From NCBI GenBank assembly GCA_963920575.1, contig OY986971.1, positions 13,754,492 through 13,818,491 of the forward strand: a stretch of DNA of 64,000 bases. Reading direction: 5' to 3'. The notes beneath the pieces were generated by a model. It was not told where the DNA came from, did not search any database, and saw nothing but the letters and a program-made list of their open reading frames with translations. The position numbers and the translations under genes were made by a program. Positions 27,302-39,300 of this stretch are shown piece by piece (position 1 is the first letter of the stretch; each line of letters opens with the position of its first letter). This DNA is from Narthecium ossifragum. Lineage: Eukaryota > Streptophyta > Magnoliopsida > Dioscoreales > Nartheciaceae.

Positions 27302-27347
<46 letters not shown>

Positions 27348-30300
27348 TCCCTCCCTCCCCCACCTGTATGTATATGTTGGTCATGCTGATTGCTTGCTGG
27401 TTGGCTGGCTGGCTGGCTGGAGATATACCTCTTTGATGAGAGTCTTGAAGACCCTCACCAGCAGACATATAAGAGCCAAGACATCAAATCATATCATGTC
27501 CACAAGTAGGTATGGTGGATACCTTATGTACATAACACCTGATACATGCTTTCATTCATGGCCATAAATATTATGCTTTAGAATTGGATGCCCCCTTTTT
27601 TTTCTTCTTCTTTCTGCGTGTCCCAAGGAGAAAAGAGACGATGAGGCCAATAAGAGCTGCCTTTAATTTCTTCGTGAGAACAAAGAATTTTTACAATATG
27701 CATACTTTCATATTGAATTTCTGTTTTTCTTATCAAAAATTGAATTTTTACAATATGCATACTTTCATTTATTCCAATTTTAAGAGTCTTTTCGAATTGA
27801 TAACTATGTTATGAGCTACTCGGCAAAGATTACCGACATTGTTGGACATAATTTGCTCACTATACTGCTTTTTTTTCAGGAATTATGTCGAAAATGACAT
27901 GCTATGGAGACTGTAGCTTATGCTGCTTGCAAATGACTCGATTCAAAGCTAGTGTTGGGCAAATGTAGTTGGTGGGAAAGAATTTTCAATTACTGTCAAA
28001 AGGTCTATATATCAGAGGATCTTTAGCTGTCATTTTTGAGATTTTCTATTGTACCGGAAGCTTATACTTTCAACTCTTTGTACTTCCAGTTTATGAAAGT
28101 TTTTTTCATTGCCAAAATTAATCAAGCAATTTGTACATCACAGGAATTTGCTTGTCAGTTTTTAAATTAAAATGTCAATTGCAAAATTTAGATTCAGTGA
28201 CAAAAAAGGTTGTCACTAAAACAAGGTATAGTGACTAGAAAATATTTGTCACTATAAACGAATTTAGTGACAACCCATTTGGTTGTCACAACAAAGGCTT
28301 TCAGTGACAACAAAAGTTGTCACTGTAAGAGCATATATTATTATGAATATATTTTAAATAAATATTAACTAATAATACAGTGACAACAACATCGTTTTCT
28401 GTGACGATATTAGTCGTCATAAAATAAAGGCTTTTAGTGACAATGCAGTTAGTTGTCACCATAGACGCTTTCAGTGACAACAAACATTGTCACTGTATGA
28501 GCTTTTATTTTCATGAATATAATTTAAATAAATAAGATTTAATTATATAGTGACAAGAATTTCATCTTTAGTGACAATATTAGTCGTCACAAAATAACAA
28601 CCATTAGTGACAAGGGAAGTCGTCACTAAAGAAGATGTTTTAGTGACAACATATCTCGTCACTAAAGAAGATGTTTTAGTGACGATGCAAAAAAGTTGTC
28701 ACTAAACTTTCAGCGACGGAGGTATATGCGACAAGGTAAAGTCGTCACTGGACTCGTCACTGAAGAGTTTCAGTGACGAGTTTTGTACTTTTAGTGACGA
28801 CTATTGTTGTCACTGAAAGCATATTTTCTTGTAGTGACACACTCCTATCGTATGTGCCTGGTACGGCAAGAACGGCAAGAACGGCAACAGTGGACATGCT
28901 TCTTATGGATCGGGATGCTTTCCTCTCCCTCGCTCGCTCAAACCTTGCTTGTGCACAAAATAGAATGAAGCAGGTATATGATCGCCGCCATCGAGACGTC
29001 TCCTTCAACATTGGTGATTCGGTTTATCTCCACCTCCAACCTCATCGGCAACGCACTGTCCACCATAGGCCAAGACAAAAATTGGCGCCTAGGTTCTTTG
29101 GGCCAGTTCAGATGATAGCATGCGTGGGTCCAGTCAAGTGCAAATCGGATTACCACCGGAGTCGAAGATTCATAACGTCTTCCATGTCTGTGTTCTCAAG
29201 CGTCGCATTCGTCCAGGAGATATTCCTACTACTGCCCTTCTGCCCAACACCAACCCCGTTCCTCCATTGATGCCGCAGGTAGTCTTAGAGCGACGCATTC
29301 ACCGTCGTCAACAGTAGGTTTTAATTCATTGGCATGTTGGAATCCAACTGATGCTACATGGGAGTCCTCGGATGACATTCGACTTCGCTTTCCTTCATTC
29401 ACCCTTGAGGAAAAGGGTGTTGCCGATGGGGGACTTAACCCAAGTGAAGATAGAAGCGCCGATCCATGCTCAAGCTGATTTAATTCAAGCAGAGAAGGAA
29501 GCACCAACCTAACCTAATCCAGCTAGGGCCGAGTGATCTCGGGCGAGGAATGTCGTGATTAGCTGTGATTGGTCAAACAAATGGAGAAAACAATTGAATG
29601 CATAACGCTTCCTGTAACCTCTGCTTTCCTTTTGTAGTTCCTTGATTAGGAACCATGCCTTAGTAGAAGATTTGGATTTTAATTCCTGCTTAGAGGTCTT
29701 TCCTTGTGGGATGAGACTCCTTTTGTTATAAAAATGTTGAAATAAAGAAAACGTAGATAAGAATTTCTCTACCAAATAGGTGTATGGCTGAGTTGCTCAT
29801 CTTGAGCCTCTCTTCAACCACTTCCCTCTCATCTCTTATCTTTCACGCAATCGTTTCATCATAGGTCGACGACGGAAAATTGATCCGGCGACTCTATTAG
29901 TGGTGTTATCAGAAAGCAGCAGACCCGTTACGCGAGCTTATAAGAAGCTTCGTAACATAATCCTAATGAAGATCCAACTAAAGAGTCCTAATTAGGGGGG
30001 AGTTCTAGGGTAACTAGGACTTAGGGTTTTGGAGGAAGGCTAAGGTAGGCTATGTTGGAGAAGATGGTGAAGATGATGGGGAAGGAAGGAGGAGTGACTA
30101 GGGTGTGGCCGGCGAGGCGGGCGCCGCCTTGGGCGGTGGCCGGCGAGACAGTTGGGCGGCACAGGCGGCCGGTGGGACGTTGCCGGCTTGGCCGCGGTCC
30201 TTCCCGCGTCGCGGGTGGCGCAAGGCTGGTGGGGCGCTGAGCCGAGAGAGGGAGGAGGACTGGAGGAGAGAGAAAGAAGAGAGGGGAAGAAGGTCTCGGC

Positions 30301-33300
30301 TTGGCTGACGAAAGCAAGGAAGGAGAAGAAAGGAAGAGAAGCTAGGCTACGCTAAAGCTGGACAAGGAAGAGAGAGAAAAGGAAGTATCCGGATGAAGAA
30401 GTGCATCGACAAGGGCTCCAGCGTTGCCGATGGCGATGGTCACCAAAGGGGGAGCTCAAAGAGCTCAGAGGAGCTCAGAGAGCTCCTTGATGACTAGGGA
30501 GACGAACTCCCTAAAACAATCCCTCGTCAAGGAACAAGCCTTGAAGCCACAAGGGTTTTTTATTTAATTATTCTGATGATGATGTTTCTCATTGATTTAG
30601 GGGTCTTTAAATAGGCAAAGTACAAGAGACCTATGAAGAGTTAAACTCCGACTTAATGACTTCCTACTCAAGCAATGCCCTAATTAAGGAGAAGCAAAAG
30701 ACCTTGTACAACGTAGATAACTAAACTAGAGAAGCAAACTAAGAAAGCATTAAAGGACCTAAACTAGGATAGTGTGAGTCATGGACTTGTGGGGCCCGTG
30801 GGGGCCGGTTCCTCCATGTGGGCTGGCTCAAGGGGAGTCCACCCCCTTGTGAGGCTGGGGCCGGGGCCGGCTTCGGCTTGGGTTGAGCCCAAGACGGGTC
30901 AGGTTCAGGGCCTCGAGCCAAGTTTTGATGGTTCAAATTTGAACCGTAACATGACCCAACTAGAAGCAATAAGCACATGATCATGAAACCTTAGAAATTT
31001 CATTTCCTTTTTATTATCTTTTTCTAATTGGACATCGTATAGAGGTACAAATAACATATAAGCGGGATAGGCGGATATTTGCCAATCTAGTCGAGATGTG
31101 CTCATATTACTTTGACACAATTCATACTCTAAAAATACTCTAGTTGGACAAGCATGCACCGATATCCGAGCCGGTCTGACCAGAACAATGAGTGTATACA
31201 CTGGGCACCCAATTGGAACCCCAAGGGGTCACCAACCCACCAAACCTAGGTTCAAAAACACGTGATTATTGATACACAAAAGAAGAATTTTATCGCATGT
31301 GCTAACACAGTCTTTCAACTTGCTACAACCACATGAAAATGGCACATCGATTATGTCAGCGAGGATCTAAAAAAAGTTCATCCACGAAAAGAACGGTCAA
31401 ATTTTAAAAGATATCACAGACATATGCATTACTTACCCTCATAATAACATATACTAGTATAATATGCGACAATCAATAGCAACTATTAATACTAGATTAA
31501 GAGAAAACTAAAGGGCAAATTGAGTAGGGAAGTTATCGTGATGATTACTTACGCCAAATAAGGATGCACCGGCTTTAAATGTATCACTAAAAGCAAGACA
31601 AGCTAAGGTAGTGTACCCTCCAGCAGACCTTCCAAATATGCATAGTCGTTGTTCATCCACCTTACCTTTTTCCACCTTAAAGACCAAAGCAACCACTTAA
31701 CTGCCATGTTTTCTTTTCTTTAGAGAAGAAAGAAAAAGGATAATGCACGAACCAGAAATCGCGCACAGCTACAACAATCATTAACATCAACAACACCCCA
31801 TTGCCCATTAAGTCGTTCTCGATATTCCCTGCCATAACCTTCAGTCATGCATGTCCTAGTGAGTTCTTATATTAGCAGAATAAGGATGTTAAAGCTATAC
31901 AGACAAATAGCGAAAATAATGAACTAACAAAATACAGATTGGCTCCAAAAAAGAATGCTAGTGAAAAAAAAAAAAAATAGCACAACATGGATTATATTAC
32001 GAACAAATCACACCACAGCCATACACAATTACAATTAGCTTGAACACAAAACACCCAACCAAAAATTTCAAGTACACACCTGTGCTTCCTCCATAATTAA
32101 CATCAACAAAGGCCCAACCCCGACTTGTCCAATATTGAATATTAAGGTCCAGAATTCCACCGGTTGCAGATGTAGGCCCTCCTGTAAAGTTCTGGAATTG
32201 GATGATATCTTAACAATAAAGTTACCAATAAAGTTACCATGAAAAAAATTGAGCAAGGAAGCTTAATAACTTTATCATCCTCAAGTATTTATACATTGTT
32301 CTTGGGTCAATATCACTATAAGCTGAATGCTTTCAATAAAGTGCAATAGTTCTACAGACAAAAGAGTTTATTCCGCCACCATCGTCAAGAATTGTTATTC
32401 CAACAATATAACTCGTTTTGTGAAAGATGCGTGATTCTCTCACTTGCACATCAAGCCTACGGATCATCAGATATAGCTTGTGATAGCAACAAGGCCAAAC
32501 TAACACAAATAGTGCTAAAACAGAAATTGTAGCACTGGTTATTTCTCGTTAAATAACTTTCAATTACCATGGCTTTTCAGCAAGAGAGGAGGCTTTTCAT
32601 CCACGCTTGCCTGGTAATCTTGATTTGAGGGAGGGTAGAAGTATGCATAAGCATTTTGTCCAGGGACCACTGTAGGAAACTCAATAATCTCTGGCAAGCT
32701 AACATATGAGTCATATTTCGCTAGTTCTGGAGAAGAAGACCAAATGAATGAAAATTGTTTTGGTTTCAATAGGTCTTCACCCAAAGTCACCTGTAAATTA
32801 AAAGTCAATCTCATATAGAACAAAGACCAATGCACAAATTAGTCCACCTCCCTTTTCAAGGCAATGAGAAGGCATAAGTTCGTAGTGGAGACCTTTGCTA
32901 TTGACATTGGAGTGGTTGCAGATGCACCTTCAATGTATAAGCAATGATATCCAGAGACCTGTGCAAATGAAACACATTGAAGGTTAGGTAATGAAGAACA
33001 TTATGCAGCTGCAATGCACAAAAGATATCAAATTAAAGATGCAAACAGAAGCAGAACAATTATTACGTGCTAACACAGGAAGAAAGAATGAGGAAATACA
33101 AGATTACTAATATCTGTTAGAGGGATATGAAGCGATAAAAATGAGCCCTTAACGTAGTCCAGAATTCCCAGATATGACCTCCCATTCTGCCTGTACATCA
33201 TAACAAGATCATATTCAGGCAACATTTCAAAGATGAGTTTCTACAAAACATTCTTGCAATATGGAAATAAAGCAACCAAAATCAAACAAGTATTATCATC

Positions 33301-36300
33301 AAACCTGTAACTACAGGCTATACAATAATTTTCCCCGCCATTTTGAATGAAGTCGTATGAGCTGATGCCAAACACCCACAATGGTCTTGAAAACTCAGCA
33401 TCCAAAGAGTAAACAGGTATGACATCATTTGTCTGTTCAACCTGTCAACAAAATGCTAAACTAAAGTTGGTCATGTTAAAGCTAAACAGAACGTACACAG
33501 AAGGGAGGATGATATTAGCTCATAAAGAAAAGCTTGTCAAATAGAAACCACTACAATTATAAAATATACCAAACATTTACATATACCAATAAGCAATTTA
33601 AACTCAACCAGATAATGTAAAAGAAGATATAGTGATGTTGCAAGGACAAGCTATTAAATCTTATGATGACAGTGAAGTACAACATAAAATCTGAGATTAA
33701 CCTGGCACTTAAGAACAGTACTAAGTTTCAGATTTTGTACTAACTCAAGGCTATCATATATTTAACCAAATCAAAACACAATCTCGCTCTTAGATTGTTA
33801 GATATATGATCTCAAAGCAGATTTAGAGAAGCAACTATATTTCAGATTCTGCAGAAATAAAACATGACCATATAATTATTAAAACATAGAAGAGGTAAGA
33901 GAGAGTGGCCTGTGAGGAGAAGCGCGGTGATTCACTGTCCTAAGAGCGAGATTGCCTCTCCACGACCGAAGCTCTAGAAATCGCTCCTAGAGATACAACA
34001 CCCCAATGTCCACCTTCCTTTTCAATGGCACGTGCTTGAGAAGGCGCAAATGAACTCAACAATGGAGTGAAGGGTGTCAACAAAAACCAAAGAAGAAGAG
34101 GACTCAAGGGCTGAACTTAGAAGAGGAGATAAGCTTCATGTTTTCTCTAGAAGACCACATGAGCAGCTAAGAGAATATAAGGAAAGGAGAGCTAGCTTTA
34201 TAACCATTGGAGAGGCAAGGACCCTTTCCCATGAAGGGCAGCCACCTTACCAAGAAAGGTGCTCTGCCAAAAGCCTCTCCAAGTTCCTAAGCTAAGGAAT
34301 ACAGACCAAAAGCAAAGGTGCTGGAAAGAGACAAGGTGGGCCATACCTATCTAAAATAAACCCAAAGTTCATTATTAAATAAACATCATTAGAAACACTA
34401 AGTGCCTAAAGCAATTCTTAAATCACTTTTATAGATCCAAAACCAACACATTCGACCCTCTGGACACATGTATTGGGTGCTTTCGCTCTTTTCGATGGAT
34501 TAAGAGTTGTTAGGACAATCAAAATTGAAATAATTATTTTTAATCATCAAACATAACAAAATATTAGTAAGGAATAGTGATATTTTGAAATTCCCTATCG
34601 AACCATTAAAACTCCGTGCCAGCCAGCACGTGTTGTTGCCGGTCGAAACCAAAGCACAAATCCATGTGTCAATGCCGACTATGGCGTCAGGGCTGGTAAC
34701 TCACTAGCACAACATTTGCCAGTTGTACCAGTCCGTCCCAACTGGCACAATAAACCCTGATATATACTACATTCAAAAGCCAATAGCGTATTCTAGAAAT
34801 CCTTTCAAAGAGCAGAATTGCAAATAAAGAGTACAATTATGTGCACGCAAAGACAAACTTCAACTAGATTAAGAGAACTTGTAGAGAAAGTGAAAATCGC
34901 TTTGAGCAACTTATATCATAGTTGCAAAAGAGGGAAATAAGAAGACCTTACCCATTTGTAGATATTCCAAAACCCACTTTTCCTATCGGTAATGAAAAAT
35001 AAGTCCCCTGAAATTCAAATCAAAAGAAATTGACACATTTAATCCACGATAAAAGCTTCGGATCAGATCCCCCTTACGCAAAGTGATGCATAATAGCAAA
35101 TAAATCAGACAATGACTTTACAAGCAAAATAAAATACTAGACTTTGCAAAGGGTCCATATCATTCGTCAAAGGATGAACTGTAGAAGAAAATTACCAATT
35201 TTGGTAATATCCATGGTACGTCAAGTCAACTTCTTATGCTTTAACATGCCTACAACCAAGGATTTCCATACCGGGCGGCACATGTCCGTGCCGCCCGGTA
35301 TGTACTGGACCGGCTGCTAACCGGGGCAAAAAACCCCCCGAATCGGTATCGAGGGGGGTGCCGGAGATGTGCCGGGCGATACATACGGTATCGCCCGGTA
35401 CTTAGGCGATGCGTACCGTACCGGAGAAGATGTATCGCCGACAGCTTCGGATGACAGCTTCGGAGGAGGGAGAAGAACAGAGGAAGAGGGAGGAGAGAGA
35501 GGGGAGGAGGGAAAGAACCAGAAGCAGAGGAAGAGGGAGGAGGGAAAGAGGAGAGAAACAGGGGAGCCGGAAAAAAGAGAGAAAGAGAGGGGAAGGAGGG
35601 AAAGAGGAGAGAAAGAGAGAGGGGAAGAGGGAAAGAGAGAGGGGAAGAACCGGAGGGGGGGAGCACGAGGCGGAGGCGGAGGCGGAGGCGAGGGGGGAGC
35701 ACGAGGCGGAGGCGAGGGGGGAGCACGAGGCGGAGGGGAGGGGCCGGAGGCAGAGGCCGAGGCGGAGGCGAGGGGGGAGCACGAGGCGGAGGGGAGGGGC
35801 CGAAGGCGGAGGCGGAGGCGGAGGCGAGGGTCCGGAGGAGGAGCTGCGTGGGGAGGAGAGGAGGAGCCGGGAGTGGAGGAGCCGCTCGGGAGAAAAAAAG
35901 AGGAGGGTCTCGGGAGTGGAGCTGCCACCTGGGGAGAAAGAAAAGGAAGGAGAGAGAGGGAGAGGAAGAGAGAGAGAGAGAGAGGAGGGAGGAGAGAGAT
36001 GAGGGGTGACTCACATAATGGTAACTTTTGGTAATTAGAGCCGTGTGGTTAATCTGTGTACGACATGCTGTCCAGATAGTCAGCAAGTCAGGAACAAGTT
36101 AAAAATAAAAATTGTATGTATCAATGAAAAGCCTCATATAATATATTATTTTTTATTTAATGATGATAATTAGTAGCTTTTTTATTTAATAATTATTGTT
36201 TTTAGCATTGTTTTTTAGCTAATAACAATAACTTTCTAATAATTAATTATTGTTTTTAGCATTGTTTTATTTAATAATTATTGTTTTTAACATTGTTTTT

Positions 36301-39300
36301 TAACTTTCTAATTTATATTCGTATGGCTATCATGGTACAAACCAGCCATACCAACCACATCAGATTGACGTGGTGACTATACAGGCTCCTGAAACTATCA
36401 TTGATTTCCAGCGTGATGCTGCAGAGTACCAATCGCTCATTAGAGAGTTTGAAGTATATTATTCTCATTATATGACTTTCCCTCAATATATGCAGCACTT
36501 GAATTCTACTAGAAACATTTATCTTAGACCACCGGATGATAGATTATGGTTAGTCTGAGAAAGAGCTTGGTGTGTACTCATATAATTTCACTCATCTGGA
36601 CCGGCACCAGCGCGTACCGGTCCGACACGACGCATACCGGCACGGCGCGTGCCAACGGCACGGCAATCCTTGCCTACAACAGCCATCTGTATTAATTCAC
36701 TCTGCTTCACATCTTCTCCACCTCTTCTTTTCTATTAGTTAAGCCTATTTACCCTGGCTTAGGGGTGGTGCAACACGAGGGCTCTCATCCTAGTTCTACT
36801 CTTGCCCAAGTACGGTTAAATTCGGAGTTCTTATGGGATCCAGTTCCAGTGCTGGCAGGGTCGCAATCCCGCAACCCTTACATCTTGCCCATCTCACCAT
36901 GTTGTATATCACATCATCATTGTGCTCTTCATACAATTCCTACTACACTCAACGTACCACTTTCTAAGACTAAGGGCATGTTTGGTTGCCAAGAGTGGAG
37001 GGTGGAGTGGGTGGACTAGCAGCACTTCATCCACTTTAGGTTGTTTGGTTGGGCTATAAACTCGGTGGAGTGGAGGAACTGGACTCCTAAAAAGAGCTCC
37101 AGTCAGCCATTTGACTCTGGCCAAAAAAGAGCCAGAGTCGGCTGAGTGGAGTGGGCTGACTGGGAATCAATGGCCAGCTCTATAAATTTAAATATATCAC
37201 ATCCTTGTCTCGAGCTTCGCCCGCTCCAGCGAGCTCTCCATCCTTTGCTCCCTCTCCGCCGGCTCTCCTTCCACGACCGCCGGAGGAGACATTGCCGCCG
37301 CCCTCCTCCACTACGCCACCACTACCACCGTGCCCTAGCAAAGCCGCGCCGGGATTCGGATCACCTTCGACGTCCTCCGCTCCCAATCTCCCTGCAACTT
37401 CCTCGTCTCCAGCGACCTCTCCGTCCTCTGCTCCCTCTCCGCCGGCGGAGACATCGCCGCCGCCCTCCTCCACTACGCCACCACTACCACCATGCCCCAG
37501 CAAAGCCGCGCCGAGATTCGGATCACCTTCGACGTCCTCCGCTCCCAATCTCCCTGCAACTTCCTCGTCTCCAGCGACCTCTCCGTCCTCTGCTCCCTCT
37601 CCGCCGGCTCTCCTTCCACGGCCGTCGGCGGAGACATCGCCACCGCCCTCCTCCACTACGCCACCACTACCACCGTGCCCCAGCAAAGCCGCGCCGAGAT
37701 TCGGATCTCCTTCGACGTCCTCTGCTCCCGATCTCCCTGCAACTTCCTCGTCTCCAGCTCCCTCTCCGTCCTCTGCTCCCTCTCCGCCGACTCTCCTTCC
37801 ACTACCACCTTACCACACCCGCCTCGATCAAGCCGACGTTCTACTGAAATCCTACAAATCAGAGCCGGATTGCTCGCCAGATCGCGCGAGGTTAAAGGGC
37901 AACCGCCGGTGCAGGCTGGCGCTGTCGGATCTACCGACGGAGGTGTATGACAGGGAGTGGGATCTGATCATGATCGACGCGCCCAAGGGGTACTTCCCGG
38001 CGGCGCGGTGATGGCGAGGAACCGGCGGCGCTTCTCTCGTCTTTGATTTTTTTTTAAAAAAATTGGATGTAATTTTTAATTTTGTTTTGTTATTTTATTT
38101 TGCTGGTGGATGTGATATATTTAAGTTTATATATATTGTTGAAGAAGTGTCCTCGAGATCTCCTTCATTGTTATGGGGTTGCGAGAGAATCTCCGATCGA
38201 AGGCTTAGATTTCAGCCTCCACTCCAACACCAACCAAACGGCAGAAAGTTCAGAAGTCAGTCAACTCAGTCTCCACTCCAGTACCAACCAAACAACAAAA
38301 ACTGACAAGCCACTTCACATGACTTCACTTTGCAAAAGTCTGCACTCCAAAAAGTGACTCCACTCCACCTAGTCCTGAGCAACCAAACAGGCCCTAAGCA
38401 CCTGATATTAGTTAAGGACGGGAATATAACTTCCATTTGAGGAAATATACCTCATTTCCTTTAGTTCTTCCAAATGGAATATAAGATAGAGAAGTGACTC
38501 CCATTAAATTAAGCATGTGAATCAACTAGTCGGGGGAGTAGTCATGCTGGAAAACTAAAATACTATCCCATATATTACAACAAGGCAAATGACTGATCCA
38601 CACAAAAGCATGTTCAGCTAAGATCTCCTAATTCAAGTAAGAAAAATATGAAAATATGAAGATAAAAGAGAGAAGCCCACCTTGTGGAGACCATTTCGGT
38701 TCAGTTGGAGACTCTGCCACTGAAAAATCACCACCAGCAACACAGACTCGCTTGTGTATATCCCTGTACAATACAATGTGTTAGCAATTGCAGAAGTAGA
38801 AACATAACACTAGGTTCAAAGGCCCAACAAAAGATAGTAAGATCACCTATAGACTTCATCAAGCTAATTATTCATAAATAAGTGACCAAAAGTCAAATTC
38901 AAGCAAAAAATATACTTTCAAAAACTGCAATTGTCTTCCGTCAAAACAAGGCAAATGATTTGTTTCTTAGCCATTTTAGATATATTTGTTGCAGACAACT
39001 AAGTCGGACAAACTGTTAAGTAGTCAAACTAGATGTGATTGCATATGTTACAAGGTCGAATAAGTCAACTAGTCTTGCATCTGACAGGTTTTTGAGTATT
39101 TCCCTTTGTGTTAATGTGAAATTCAAAGCTCCTACAATCAGTACCCATTAGAATCGCTGCACATGTAAAAGAAGAAAAAGACAAGTAAAGGTGAAAATAC
39201 CTGGAGTTAACAAACATGCAAATACGATAAAGGCCACAAAATACTTCTATTTCTATTTCTGATGATAAATGTGGATACATAAGGTTTATACAAGCAGATT

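Larger units (their letters stand above)
17885..28836 (+). mobile_element. Complete CACTA (En/Spm) transposon C, 10.95 kb
   Basis: Ends cactacaagaaatgtggg (17885) and ...tattttcttgtagtg (28836), perfect inverted CACTACAAGAAA termini. The 3 bp TSD aca is at 17882-17884 and 28837-28839. Both subterminal regions are packed with the agtgacaa/ttgtcact motif. Inside are two plus-strand genes: a TNP2-type transposase (21206-24598) and a Transposase_24-type second protein (24800-26720). It interrupts the integrase of chromovirus A. Confidence 0.95.
5527..29957 (+). mobile_element. Chromovirus A (Ty3/gypsy, Tekay/Del-like), host of elements B and CACTA C
   Basis: LTRs at about 5527-6076 and 29427-29957 share long stretches and both end cgtaaca. 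The internal order is gag, protease, RT, RNase H, integrase, chromodomain, all on plus. Removing nested B (6237-14458) and CACTA (17885-28836) leaves about 5.3 kb, a normal chromovirus size. Coding is broken by several stops and frameshifts. The 5' LTR start is blurred and no matching TSD is seen, so that boundary is approximate. Confidence 0.85.
4250..30951 (-). mobile_element. Element X: LTR-like repeat (solo LTR?) split by chromovirus A
   Basis: The left piece (4250-5526) begins tgttacaag and the right piece (29958-30951) ends ccgtaaca. Read on the minus strand, the right piece looks like an LTR start: TATA-like box in gcctatttaaagacc (about 30610), then leader. Sequence beside the left junction (5364-5430) is related to that beside the right junction (29958-30030), as expected if A landed in an internally repeated element. 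Length without A is about 2.27 kb. The 5 bp acatg flanks both ends (4247-4251 and 30949-30953), but then the ends are not the usual TG/CA, so the exact boundary is uncertain. Confidence 0.45.
2997..31552 (-). other. Giant intron 14 of the S9 peptidase gene (28.6 kb), nested transposons
   Basis: Bounded by donor gtaagt (31552) and acceptor ...acag (2997). Its original sequence is about 2997-4249 and 30954-31552, where nothing but AT-rich intron is seen. The rest is element X, interrupted by chromovirus A, which is interrupted by chromovirus B and a CACTA element. Confidence 0.85.
36974..38394. mobile_element. PIF/Harbinger-type element carrying captured DUF579 gene pieces
   Basis: Ends gggcatgtttggttgc (36974) and gcaaccaaacaggccc (38394) are inverted repeats with one mismatch. 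The 3 bp TSD taa is at 36971-36973 and 38395-38397, as in PIF/Harbinger. No transposase is present. The inside (37205-38040) is GC-rich and derived from a cell-wall DUF579 gene. The flanks within the element repeat gtggagtgga-type words. It lies in intron 6 of the peptidase gene. Confidence 0.88.

Noticed and set aside
27205..27567. Open frames with poly-Ile/Tyr.
   Set aside because: Translation of the (AT)n microsatellite and ggct repeats.
28190..28836. CRISPR-like array (regular short repeats).
   Set aside because: The repeats are CACTA subterminal agtgacaa motifs in both orientations with irregular spacing, in a plant nuclear genome.
35250..36086. Long open frames in the GA-rich part of the hAT (up to 278 codons).
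   Set aside because: Purine-rich repeat gives stop-free frames on both strands (Arg/Glu/Gly or Pro/Ser/Leu); no conserved protein.
37205..38011. A single 268-codon open frame across the captured region taken as a gene.
   Set aside because: Only its last about 65 codons are in the true DUF579 frame; the front is the wrong frame of the tandem repeat. It is a chimera of capture, not an enzyme.
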